A stretch of 64,000 bases of DNA from Ptychodera flava (Eukaryota > Hemichordata > Enteropneusta > Ptychoderidae), in contig NC_091941.1 in NCBI RefSeq assembly GCF_041260155.1, positions 19,477,747-19,541,746 on the forward strand. The letters are read 5' to 3'. The translations under genes and the position numbers were made by a program. The notes beneath the pieces were generated by a model. The model was given only the letters and a program-made list of their open reading frames with translations, had not been told where the DNA came from and did no database searches. Positions 40,659 to 52,337 of the stretch are shown here, in pieces (within the stretch, counting starts at the first letter, position 1; each line of letters begins with the position of its first letter).

Positions 40659-43600
40659 ATGGGGGACGAACCAAGCCCTCCGTGGACTGCAGAGCAACTT
40701 GCATCCGAAGAGGTGTCCAAGAAAGATATTGTTCAGTTCTTACAAGAAAATGCGAGCCATGTGGTAGGTTGCTGGGTTTCAAATGTATAGGACATTCTCT
40801 CCCGAGCGCTAGCGCTGCGCGCTGGCTGAAAGTGGAACCCACACATACACATGATGTGGCGGCCCGGCGGGCCACAGGGTGTTGTCTAAATGTCCGTCCC
40901 CAGGGATGGGTAGGTGTTTCGTTGTATTGCTAATAAAGATATTCTACCAACCTTTGGTGTTTTGGTCTTAAACTTAGCACTGCCCTTGACAATCTTGCGT
41001 TAACGTTTTATCAACATGCTGTATCTATTATCTGATGAGTTTGAGTGCCTAATTGGCCAAAGCATGGAGGTAGTAGCCAAAGCAAGCAAGGGTAAATTAC
41101 TAAGCTGTGGACGCTGTCACCAGATTATCACCGGATTAAATTTGACAAAGTCAACAACGAACGCGCCAGTAAGGTATAACAGTTATACCTTACTGGCGCG
41201 TTCGTTGTTGACTTTGTCAAATTTAATCCGGTGATAATCTGGTGACAGCGTCCACAGCTTAGTAATTTACCCTTGCTTACTTTGGCCAATTAGGCACTCA
41301 AACTCATCAGATAATAGATACAGCATGTTGATAAAACGTTAACGCAAGATTGTCAAGGGCAGTGCTAAGTTTAAGACCAAAGCACCAAAGGTTGGTAGAA
41401 TATCTTTATTAGCAATACAACGAAACACCTACCCACCCCTGGGACGGACATTTAGACAACACCCTGTGGGCGGGCGCACAGAGGATGCCATTCCCCCAGT
41501 TATTCATGCAGGAGGAACGGCGCGTACTTGAAAATTGATGAGTAGTTTTTGTGCTTTGATTAACTTGTTGTAAATGTATGTTGCCCTTCTCGTCAGCAAA
41601 ACACCTGGTTAGTGCAAATCGGAAACATTGACTCGTTTTCTATTTACCGTGGCGTCAATTACCCCAAAAGTAGGTCATAATGTCGTGCATAGTTGAACAC
41701 GTCTGCTGTAGGTTTTGCAAGGGTAACGATATCAAAGCCTTGTCACGATATGAAGTCTGCATGAAAATTTCTTCAAATAATAAAATACGCAACTGTTTCG
41801 TAGCGATCGTGACAGATTTCACTGCTCCAAAAAATCACCTAGTTATAGGTAACACTCTTTGATTTCCCATATTTTTATAGATAAATCATTAAAGGCATTT
41901 ACTGCGGTTCCGCAGCCCTGCCACTCCCTGGCTGGTTGTGTGCACTCCCCCACACAACCAGCCAGGGAGTGGCAGGGCTACGGAACCGCAGCAATAAAGG
42001 CCTGTGTTGGCACCAGATTGTCTCATCAGAAAATTTTCCCGCAAGATTACAATTTCAATAGAAAGCTAAGAGCTATCACACCTCCGTAATCCTCTTACAG
42101 ACTAGAACAAAAGCGATCCCAGGGATCGTGAACAGTAACTTTAAGGTGGCATTCTAAAGGTGGTGTACATTTATAGACGGTAGAGAAACTGTCTATGGTA
42201 TATTCAGAGACCCGTGGAAGTGAATTATCAAAAGCCAACTGGCTAAAACATTGCTATCTTATTGAACTCTTGAAAAAGTAACTTCAAGCTTACTGATTGC
42301 ATGTCGTCAAACAAATTATGAAAGTTTTATTATGTTTCTAAACATCATTTCAGGTTTATATATTGACATAGCATTTGGGAAATCCATCAGACCAAGGTTC
42401 TTGTCAAAGATATACTGTCAGGGAGCGATAAAAAGAGCTAGTATTGCAAACTTTGAAATTGCTGTTGGCCAATAGCTGTGGTGTGTTCAAACGGGATTCC
42501 TGCCTTTTACGGACCAATTTTGACTTTTACGACTTTTACGCCTCCACCAAAGCTAATAGGAACTTCCATAAACAAATGTCTAAATCTGCCTATAAGCACC
42601 CTGTGCGCAAGCTTGATGATATTTCGAAAAGTTTACATCCAAATTACAAATTGCCTACACTCATCAACAGCTTTGTTATTAGGGACTATCACAACCAGAA
42701 ATCTGTAACAAAATTCACCAAAATATCAACTTTTTTCTAGCTGTACCCGATATGACTACCCGGAGACCACCATTTTTCACGCGTAAAATGTGACTGTAGT
42801 GACATGCTTTATTTTTCTAGTGTAAAATGTGACTGTAGTGGCATGCTCTGGGTAGTCATGTCGGGTAAAGCCGGAAAAAGGTGATATTTTGGTGAATTTT
42901 TAGTGGATTCCTGGTTAGGGTGAGTCCCTAATAAACAAGCTGTCGATGAGTGTTTGCAATTTGTCATTTGGATGTAAACTTTTTAGAAATATTGTCGAAC
43001 AAACTTGTGCACAGGGTGCTTGCGGGTGGATTGGGACGTTTGTCTATGGAAGTTCCCATAGCTGTGGTGGAGGGTAATAGTTGTAAAACACCACAGCTAT
43101 GAACCCACAGCTAACTTTAAAAGTGTCTTAAGTCAAGTCAATGTTCAAAATAGATATACTGACCATCATTTGATATTTTTTTAGCTCCATATTGAGAGAG
43201 ACTGCTCATTTTTTTCAGTGTTGATCACCTTATGAAAATTATTCTCGCTTTGAAAATGCCATACTGTCTTTTGCAAGTGAGAAATACAATGACATAGATC
43301 AGTGTTCAATGCATGCATATTTTTCACTAAAATTTATCTGAAAATTTGTCACTGGACAACAGGAAGTGTCCTAAATCTGGCTCAAAATGTTCAATATTCA
43401 CAGTTTCTCCAAGAGAACAAGATGAAAGGCCAGTTGAAGAATGTCGTCAAGACTTCCAAGAAGGATCAACTTATTGTCGTCTACAATAAACTGTTTGAAA
43501 GCAAGGCCTTCAAAGGCAGTGCTGAGGAGGAAGCAGCTGCAGTGGCTGAATCAGAGCTTGCCAAGGTGACAGAGAAAACGGAAAAATTGACTGTGGATGA

Positions 43601-46600
43601 GGGCGCCAAGGGGGATGAAGTAAGGAAATTTTTCTGCTGATGTGCAGTATGCTCTTAAGGTTATATCTGATTGGTCAAGTGCCACTTTTCTCAGCAACTT
43701 AGGCAGTCTAATTTTGTCATTTAATTATAACGGTAAGATTCAGCCATCCAATAGGATAACAGCTTCCGAGAGGCTGCACATTAGCCCAAATTTTTTTCGC
43801 ACACATTTTTGCAATCTTGAAATACACTCCTATGCATGTAGACAAGTGGTTCAAGTCGGTGAATTTTTCAGAAATAAAATCATTTGCAACAGTTTTTCTC
43901 ATCTCATCTTTTTCATACAAACCTATTTGCAATTTGGCAGCCCATGTCAGGTTTACCTAGCAATCGAACGTGTTAACTTTGAGTCTGTGCAGTAGTGAAA
44001 ACAAAACACAAATCACCATGTTCACCCAACTCACACGTTCACGAATCACAGACTTGAACCATGACTACTACACATTCAACGAAAGTCAGCGGTACACTAG
44101 CACTGATCGCAAATGACATCATTTATTTCCTCCTTAATATGCATAAATCTATATATTTGTCTGCATTTTCCGCATAAACGACGAAAATAATACCTGCTAC
44201 TGTTACAATGGCTACTAAAAGTCACACTAATTCGTATGATTTTATGGCTCAGACTACAAGTTACACAACAGCTGCACATGCAATAAAAAAATTCTTCCGA
44301 ATTTTAGGCTGCGTTGTCAGAATGAAGTTGTGCGCGTGCAGCTATATTTAGTAACAAACCTGAAATAGCGATCAACGCTATTTGGTTGAACAGAACATTT
44401 GAATGTGCTCTCATGGCATTTTATGTGAGATATTTAGCAAGGAAATTGAGATGAATAGATACACATAAACAAATTCAATGGTTTTCTTTAAGTTGTGTAG
44501 ATTGTATATGTGAAACATACGTATTTAGTCTAACCTGTCAGATATACCTGTAGAACTTCAATCGTTACCTGGGAAATGGAGCCATAAGCAGCTCACTAGA
44601 CTTACAGCTGTAAATAGGATTTCCTGTTCAGACGCCATTCAGGCATGAATAACTCTTGCAAGTGCCATAACAGCAGTGTCTTGTGGCTAACTTACTTGCC
44701 AATGGCGACCAGTTACAGAGTGGTGTATGCTTGGTGGCGAAATGAAATGACCAGACTACCATAAAACCCTGTTGCTCACTTGAACTTTTTTCTGCATTTC
44801 ATGCTGCTGTGATGCATGCGCACAAAAAAATTCAGTCCACCTTTTAGATTGTGTGCAAAACCCAGATCAATGCTGTTGAAACACATAACAAAAATAGTGT
44901 AAAAATCATCATAAGTTAACAGGTTCCAACATAAAATCTAAACGCTCCACCTTTCAATTCATCAGGTGAAAGAGAAACCTAGATACATGAAGAGAATCAT
45001 GAAGAAAGGAGACAAAATCAACATACCGCAGAAAGGAGACAATGTCAAAGTCTGGTATGTGGGCAAGCTGCAAGATGGCACTGTCTTTGACACCAACATC
45101 CTCACAGGTATCTTGTCATCTTGGTATTAAAGAGAAGTATTTTGTGCATTTGCAAACATTATCTACCCGGGAAACTTGTTAATATGTAAACATTTCTGAG
45201 TGTGAAAAACCTGTTTGAAACCATCACATCTGTGCTGTCACACAGTTCAGGGAGTGTAATTTCCATTATACAAACAGTATGTAGCATAACTCATCATGAT
45301 AAGGTTCAAAATGGTATCGTAGGGTCACACTGTAACTTATCTGTTTATTGCATACGTCTGCTCAAAGTCCTACAGTTATCAAAAAAATACCCAATAATTT
45401 TAGTATTTTCATTATTTTTGTTCAAAAATGTTCTTCTCTCTACCAAAAAATTGTGTGCACATTATGCACTGATATTGCGGACAAATGAATTCTTGTCTGG
45501 ACTAAAATTCAGATGTCAACAACAACTTTGGACTTAATCCTCATACTGGCTATATTCACCAGATGAGCACTAGGTATTTCACAGTGATTTCGGGAGTATT
45601 TCACACAAAGAGCACATCCAAGTCATGTTTCAGCAGAATTCCTAGGGAGTAAGTAGTCCTCAGGTGTCCATTAGTCTGCCCAGTAAAACTTTTCAAATCA
45701 AGGTGTAACTAATATTACTGCTACAATCAATCTCACTGCTGTAAACCCATAAATTAGTTTCCATCATCAGTTGACCTGAACGACACTCAAAACAAACCTT
45801 CCCCTTTGATACAAATAGTCCAGTACAGTCCCCCCCCCTCCCCCCACCTTGTCATCTCCAGTAAATTACGAAGTTGGATCTATAGATTTGGAACAGGGTG
45901 AAAGAATTGATGTGGCAAGCCATAATACGGTAAATGGCAGTTAACTCAACAATGACATGAAACCGCACATGCCTTATCAAAGTTGACAAATGTATTGTAA
46001 CCGTAGCTCACCACTACAGAAAACCTGCATAAATCCCAAGTAGTTGGTCTATAGTCAAACAACATTTGTATTCATGATGAGGTATTCAGTACTGATGCAA
46101 TTGCCACAGAGTACCTTTTATTGGTCTCAAGTAACAATGTATGTATGCCACCTTCATGAAAGTATGTGTTCTTGAATTTTGACTAGTTCATTTATCTATG
46201 AATTCAACCCAACCATTGGCAAGTCTATTTGATTACCTGTATATACTTGTTGAAATTGGCTGGAGTCCTGGCTGTGAGTGCAGATCATGCTGTGCCTCTT
46301 TGATCATTACCAAGTCTTTTGCCAGTGTGTCCCTTTATCTCTCAACTTGACCATGATCATGGTAGACAAAAAGTTATCGCTGACTGCCAAAAATCAAAAT
46401 CCAACTGTGAATATTGTTTCTTTTGTAAAAGTTTCTCATCCACTGTGCCTGAAACACATCAGACTGCATGTACATCGGTTGAAAATCTCAGTTTCAAAGC
46501 AAAAGTTTTTTTCCCAAATGTCCTATCTCAAGGTGTTAGTTATATCTTTTTGAATAAATTTTTGATTTATTCAAGGAAAAAAGAAAAAGTCGGCTCAACC

Positions 46601-49600
46601 ACTGAAATTCAAAGTTGGAACTGGAAAGGTCATTCGTGGGGTAAGCAGATATCTTGTACAGATAATTGATAGATATGTGTTAATTAATTATTATAAAATA
46701 ATTAGAAGTCAAATATTATTTAGCCTTCTGCAGTTAATCATAGACTGTAGAAATGAGACTTTATGTTTAATTACTGCTCTTTGTTCATTGTTTACCCACT
46801 GGATATTTTGATATTTGTGAAAAAAAGAGGCAACATATATTGTAAGAGTAATAGAAATAGTACTGGTAATGATGATTTTCCCATAGGTTTATGCACTGAT
46901 AACATTATTGTCACCTTGTTTTGTACAGTGGGATGAAGCTGTTTTGACAATGAGCTCTGGGGAGAAGGCTGAGCTTACTATTGAACCAGAATGGGCTTAT
47001 GGCAAGAAAGGACTGGAAGGAAAGTATCCTTTGAAAATTGGTCATCATTGAAATGTTGAAGTGCTGGAGTAGACTGATCAGTAGAGGTTACTGAAAAAGA
47101 GGACCATGGGAAAGTGTGGAGCAGGAGAGTGGCTGGTTGTACTGGTTGATTGCTTGATATTGATCTCTCAATGGCAGTGAGTGCTGTGAAGAGTGTGGTT
47201 GGAAACTTGGTTAAAGAGAGAGAGTTATGTTAAGAGTAGTTGTAAGATTTGCAAGATAATAAGATAGTAAAGGTGGTGTGAGAGAGAGGGGGCATGGAAG
47301 AGGTGGGAGGGAGGGGAGAGGTAGGTTAAAGTGTGAGTCCTGCCACATTTTGAGACTTTTTCGTTTGACTTGGGGCATATACTATAGTTCTGGTTGTCAA
47401 TGAAATTGGTATTAATAAAACATACATTTACACACAAACTGAAGCTTATTTGAGCGGTTTTTAGACGGTTGTATTATGTTATTTCGACGAAAACACGGGA
47501 AAAGTTGCACTTTTCGATTTCCATCATGGCGACATTTTCCGGAAATTGCCGAGCTCGCCCCGTTTTGGCGCAAGTAGCTGTGACGTCACTAATAGAATGG
47601 GTGATGGTGACTTCGTGCATTGACTATGGAGATAGTGATAATTTCATGAGTGAAAGCAGTGCAACTGAGAATATCATCGTCACAGAAGATATGACAAAGC
47701 TGTTCAGAATTTACAGGCCTGCAAATTTTAACAGTCGGAACCTTAACCTAAACGAGAACAAGAGCGGAACTCTTGTTGACCGTCGCGTCAGTGACAAGCC
47801 CACCGTGACCACAGTCAAACACACCAGTGCACTACCGTACACACAACCGCAAGCTAACAAAATATAAATATAAGTCTGGAGTTGCCATCCCACCTTATTA
47901 TTACTTCTCAACACAAATTGCCTCGTTCAAAATCTGTATATAAAAATTTGAATTACACCATGACGTTTGTAGATAAATGTAGTAGAGATCAAGTTGAAAA
48001 TTGTCCACCGTTCATAACACACATCTTTCTATCAACAGCTGGAAGTGGAACAGGCTGAGGGTTAGCATAAACACCAAAGGTAGTATTCTCGCCGCAAAAT
48101 CTTCAGTTTGGCGTTATAAAACCTCACATGAACATTGGCACTTTTAAAAATATGTGACCGTAAAGACATGTCTAGCCAAATTCTCGGGAAGAGATAAATT
48201 AAAATTGACATGATGTAAATATCGGGCACACTGGCACCCGAGGCCGCGCCGGGCGGCTCAGCCGGCCATTTCTGTGACGGAGTGATCAGCTACGCTTCCG
48301 CAGTTTTTTCTTGATTAAGTGTCAGCGATATAAAGCACAGTGTTCATTGTTTCATGACTGCGAAATTCTCAAAGAAGCTAAAATATTTTAGGGGAGACTT
48401 AGTCGAGCAGAAGGGAACAGATGACGACAACGCGACTGCTTCGTCAACAGTATAAACTTCTTTGCCTGCTACACGTTGTGTCACTGTTACTGGCAGCGCC
48501 GGGCTGTATTATACTATTATACACAACCTATCGTTCAGTCTCGCAAAGAGTCAGTCAATCACTAGGTAAACTTTTTAGGAATATAAAATTAGATATCTCC
48601 TAACGTTACTAATTATAGAGTCACACATGCATGAGATCTAGTACTTGTATTCATTTATTTATTTACAATCACTTTCGTAAAGCATCTGAATCGGCGATCA
48701 GTCTTGGGGGATGTAAACACGGCCATACTTCTCCGCGGCCCCCGCATCCTTGACATGTTTTGGGCAACCTGTCGCAGTCTTGCTGCTGTTCTCGCTCTTG
48801 TCCACAGTTGATGATGATACACGCGAAGCTTTCTGGTGACAATGGTCGTACTGGTACAGCATTGCGATTACATAATCGATGTAGTAACTCCAGGAATTAA
48901 AGTCTATCTTACCGTACATCTGGCTTCCGAACCGTGTTTATTATAAGTCACGGCACTCGAAAATGTGCACCGCAGAAAACGCTTGTCTGAATGCCTCTTT
49001 TCCGACCCTTTCTTGTAATTTTGTCAAACGCGGCTAATACATCATCCTACAATGCAATAAACTGACAATGGCTGCAGTTACTTCAGCCACCAAAGGCGTA
49101 ACTTCTCACCATGTTGAAGCCACAGCGGTAAGCATTCGCTATGGCCGAGGTGAACACACTCACTCGTACATTCTATTAGTTACGTCATTTCCGGTGGCAA
49201 TGCCCGCGAATTCCGAAACGACCCGAATGGTAGCTATAAACTTCAAAGTCGCACAACATATTGCATTTTAATAATATTTAACCGCGTCGTTTCATTGGGG
49301 CGATGCATTTATTTGATAAAGTAGGGGTGGCAAAATCATATAGCATGGCTCATTTTAAGCAAGATTAACTTTGAATTTATGCGGGACATACACTTTAATT
49401 GTGGGCTACAGTTGTTGAATATATACTACTGGTAGTGGGAGAAAGGAACTATAAATGTGTCATGTTCTATTTGCTGACGTCAAAAATCACACGAATAGTA
49501 TATCTGAAAACTAAATGTATGTCACTTGTCCTCGATGACTTGCCAAGCTGAGCTATGTGAGATGATCCTTCATTGCCTTGCATTTCCATTTTCAGCTGTA

Positions 49601-49680
49601 GTATTATCCTTGACAGCCTCTCACAGAATCCCACCAAATTCAACATGATATTTGAAGTTGAACTGGCTGGCATCGAGTGA
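40659..49680 (+). CDS. FKBP3: FKBP3 (FKBP25), nuclear peptidyl-prolyl isomerase
   Basis: A nuclear FK506/rapamycin-binding prolyl isomerase; family members bind nucleic acids and chromatin factors. Exons: 40659-40763, 43404-43619, 44966-45107, 46576-46640, 46929-47023, 49627-49680. The first two encode the N-terminal helical-bundle domain characteristic of FKBP25 (WTAEQLASEEVSKKDIVQFL; LKNVVKTSKKDQLIVVYNKL). Then come the basic linker GKKKKSAQPLKFKVG and the FKBP domain. Equivalents of the FKBP12 pocket residues are present: Asp in TVFDTN, Trp in VIRGWDEA and Tyr in EWAYGKKG. The last exon contains IPPN and MIFEVELAGIE but in different frames. As written, translation stops at 49648 (214 residues), whereas one added base would give about 225 residues (human 224) ending at 49680. 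Intron 1 holds three inverted-repeat elements. Confidence 0.95.
40872..41469. mobile_element. 598-bp foldback element with about 300-bp arms
   Basis: The left arm 40872-41180 and right arm 41182-41469 are reverse complements around a single base. Differences are few: one or two substitutions, a base in a C/G run, and a 20-base insertion in the left arm near 41063-41083 that duplicates GCCAAAGC. The ends read CCACAGGGTGTTG on both sides. There is no coding capacity and no certain target duplication. It lies in FKBP3 intron 1. Confidence 0.85.
41899..41994. mobile_element. 96-bp MITE with 9-bp target duplication, copy 1
   Basis: The ends are TTACTGCGGTTCCG and the inverse of TTGCTGCGGTTCCG, with long internal arms (CCCTGCCACTCCCTGGCTGG). 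The flanks TAAAGGCAT (41890-41898) and TAAAGGCCT (41995-42003) form a 9-bp duplication with one mismatch. A second copy is at 58145-58245. Nine-base duplications suit Mutator-type transposition. Confidence 0.75.
42472..43100. mobile_element. 629-bp diverged foldback element
   Basis: Outer ends ATAGCTGTGGTGT at 42472 and its inverse at 43088-43100. Long arms (about 42530-42765 and 42845-43085) pair with many mismatches; for example, CATCCAAATTACAAATTGC on the left mirrors the right arm near 42955. The loop holds a tandem duplication of TAAAATGTGACTGTAGTG. It is older than its neighbour at 40872. No target duplication is clear. Confidence 0.7.
45380..45560. repeat. Interspersed repeat family R1, fragment
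   Basis: It shares phrases such as GAATTCTTGTCTGGACT and AAATTCAGATGTCAAC with better copies at 50580-50800 and 59235-59460. The family is unidentified, AT-rich and non-coding. Boundaries are approximate. Confidence 0.4.
47526..47867 (+). CDS. Unrecognised 113-codon open frame in FKBP3 intron 5
   Basis: ATG at 47526 (CCATCATGGCG, good initiation context) runs to TAA at 47867. The peptide starts MATFSGNCRARPVLAQ and includes MTKLFRIYRPANFNSRNLNL. It has no membrane segment and no repeat. A TGACGTCA cAMP-response element overlaps it near 47580. I recognise no family. It may be a transposon remnant or an independent small gene nested in the intron. Confidence 0.25.
   Translation: MATFSGNCRARPVLAQVAVTSLIEWVMVTSCIDYGDSDNFMSESSATENIIVTEDMTKLFRIYRPANFNSRNLNLNENKSGTLVDRRVSDKPTVTTVKHTSALPYTQPQANKI
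48421..48565 (+). CDS. Candidate first exon of a membrane-anchored protein
   Basis: ATG at 48421 begins MTTTRLLRQQYKLLCLLHVV and continues through a hydrophobic stretch (VSLLLAAPGCIILLYTTY), a plausible signal anchor. A donor (ACTAG|GTAAAC) follows at 48566, leaving phase 1. Upstream is a GC-rich, promoter-like patch (48235-48300). No matching downstream exon could be identified, so the gene model is incomplete and uncertain. Confidence 0.3.
48698..48919 (-). CDS. Unrecognised 73-codon open frame, minus strand
   Basis: ATG at 48919 to TGA at 48698. The peptide contains FNSWSYYIDYVIAMLYQYDH and a Ser/Lys-rich second half ending YGRVYIPQD. Its composition looks protein-like. A CAG immediately precedes the ATG, so it may instead be a terminal exon. 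It faces the 48421 exon tail-to-tail. No family is recognised. Confidence 0.3.
   Translation of the reverse strand: MYGKIDFNSWSYYIDYVIAMLYQYDHCHQKASRVSSSTVDKSENSSKTATGCPKHVKDAGAAEKYGRVYIPQD
49068..49127 (+). CDS. Candidate 20-codon first exon
   Basis: ATG at 49068 encodes MAAVTSATKGVTSHHVEATA and is followed directly by the strong donor GTAAGC, leaving phase 0. The exon at 59084 also starts in phase 0, so this could be an alternative first exon of the coiled-coil gene, read across 10 kb. It could equally belong to an unseen transcript. Confidence 0.25.
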
Positions 49681-52337
49681 AAATCACCAAAAGGGGAATG
49701 AATCACTGTCAAATCCGGTCAGCTTCAACTACATATTCACAGAGCTTTTGATATTGTTTCAGCCAAAAGAAAATTGTTAACTGATGAGGAATGGTTGATT
49801 TGGTTCAGGTGTCATGTTTTAAAGGTCTTTATTCGTCACCATGCTGAACGATGTTCTTGATCGAGATCAAAGATAATTTTGATCATTTCACTAGTGAGAA
49901 TGTAAGTTGAGTGGGAAGGGCCTCACATTGCAGAGTATATAGGAATAAGTTAAGCTGTCATAAAAATAAAATATCATATCTATAATATCAGCCAATTTTG
50001 ATAACATTTTCATTTCATGAAACAAAATACATTTTCCTATTTTTCTTTCAAAAGTATATAGAAACAGTATTAGCTTTGCCAACGTAACGTTCAGTGCATG
50101 TACGATATGCAATGTTACCATTGACAGATAAATTTAAGTCTGGACAAAACAACTGTCAACAATAACATCCGACATTAAAACATACAGCCTGTATTGACAA
50201 GCTGAACACTAGACATTTTGATAGGTTATTGGGAGTAGAACAAGAAACTGTATTTTACAGTCGTGACAAAAATATTGGAATATGCATCATAAGTTAGAGC
50301 TAGTTGAGATTTATACACATCTCATATACTACAGTACACTGTTTTCCACTGTTCATTTTTTTATGGCCATTGTTATCAGAAGCCTCTCAGAATTTACTGT
50401 TAACTTTCATTTGCTGCATACAGAGAAAACTGTACATCAGCCATTGCCCTAACCTCTGACAGACTCTGTATTAATGAAGTGATTATTACAGTGTGGCAAG
50501 ACATTAAAAGTCCTGTAGCTGTAACTTTTGATGATTTTTTGACTGTTTTTTTATTGTCGACCTCAGTCTCTTGCTGTACCTCACAAAGCATGTTGAGATA
50601 CACAATACTTAGCTGGTCAACCCAGCGTGTACATGTACGGACTGCATTGTTATTGTTGACAAGTGAATTCTGGTTCGGACTAGCACTCAAATGTAAACAC
50701 TAACAGTGCATTTTCTACACCTAGAAGCTGTGTTGACGAGCTAAATAGCAGGTGTGTTAAGATGCTTTTAGGGGAGAAGAACAAGAATAAGGACTTTGAA
50801 TTGAGATACAGCTACTATATTGAACAGAGAGCCAAAAGAGAGAGAGAGAGAGAGAGCCTCATTTATTAGAGTACAGCGTGTTCAATTACTGTATGTTAGG
50901 TTTTAATCAGAACGTTTCTGTTCATGGAACAAGTCAAACCCCCATTCCAGTTATATATGCAAATTTATGATGTATTTTATCTGTAAAGTGAAATTTTATC
51001 TTTACGTTTCAATGTTCTCTTCATCTGGTCATAGCAAATTTCAAATGTTGAAGTAAATCATTGTGACAAATCATACTTTGATATGTATTTTGACAAAATC
51101 TCGTTTTATTTTTTTTTTCTGTAAAGTGAATACAGATTAGCTGTCCAAGACTACTTAGAAATTCATCAGCTGCTTCTTTCATCTTTCTTTGTTTCCATTT
51201 TGTTGTATTTCTTTGCATTGAATAAAATTTGTTCACTCTGATAACGACGTGGTTGAGTTGTCCTTGAATTGGGGTGGTTTTTAGGTGCAAATGCACAGTA
51301 AGAAGTGTTTGGTGATTTAACATCTACGCTTCTTCATACACAACTTTCAAACCATGAATTAAACGCAGCACATTTATATTGATTGTCATGGTGGAAACTT
51401 ACACAAAAAGCTTTTCTTGCAATGCGTAAAAACTTTCAAATATGCATATTTAGGTTCCAATGGAAGGTGTTAATTGGAAAAGGGGTAATTGTTTACTGGT
51501 AAGGTCAGTGTGTTACCTACTGTCATGAGATTAATAATTCCTAATGCATAGTGCATTGGAATTCTGCTTCCTGATGAATGAAAATATAAGATAGAAATGA
51601 TGGTATGAAATCTGTTGTAACTAAATTTTTAAAAATGTATTCGCTACAATTCGTCCAGAACAAGCTCCCTATGTGGTGTACCTCTAGGTATTTTGTTATG
51701 GCCATCATTAATTCATGCAAGATTTTAGAATATTTCAATTGTTGAAAAATCCTTCTTGTCTCTGCTGCTTCTGGCAATGTGAACAGCTTAGAAAATATAA
51801 CAACACAGTTATGGTGAACAAGGAACTGTGTTTGAGTCTTTTTTTTTTGTTCATTACCTGAAAGTAACAGCCGCAGTATTGGAGACATTTTTGGCATTTG
51901 TATATGTTATTATTTATTTATGTATTTAGCCGTGTACACATATGTGACATTGGCATAAAATGAATTATGTTGCAAGATAAAACAACAGCAAGAATTGTTA
52001 ACAGAAGCAATATCATTTAATCCCATATCCCTGTGCTTTTTTGCCCGCATTTTCTGAGTGTACATGCATTGGCGATATACTAGTAATATTCCGTAAAAAT
52101 TCACTTTCATGTTCCATCTGTCCATCTACTACGAGAACGTTTTGTTCAGAGGCCGTTATTATAATTTGATTAGTGAAAAAAGTTTTACACTATTATTCCG
52201 CGTGAGGGCGTCCTTTACAGTGAATTATTGGAGGAATGTAAGAACAAGCGGACTTACAATTCCTGATTCAAAAATGATCGTGAAAATTTGACTCCCTACC
52301 ATTGACGTTCTCGAGGTTATTTTTCCGCTTAAAGAAG
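49681..52337. other. Interval between FKBP3 and the coiled-coil gene
   Basis: AT-rich sequence with no convincing exon. It contains copies of interspersed family R1 (about 50145-50250 and 50580-50800) and a short GA run at 50838-50856. Confidence 0.6.
50580..50800. repeat. Interspersed repeat family R1, copy
   Basis: It shares ordered phrases with 59235-59460: GTCAACYCAGC, GTACAWGT, GCATTRTTATTGTTGA, GTGAATTCT, CTCAAATGTAAACA, GCTGTGTTGA, GCTAAATAG and GTTAAGATGCTTTT. The agreement is diverged but collinear, typical of an old transposable element. Confidence 0.55.

Noticed and set aside
42444..42740. 98-codon open frame in FKBP3 intron 1
   Set aside because: It lies within one arm of the 42472-43100 foldback element and has no recognisable domain.
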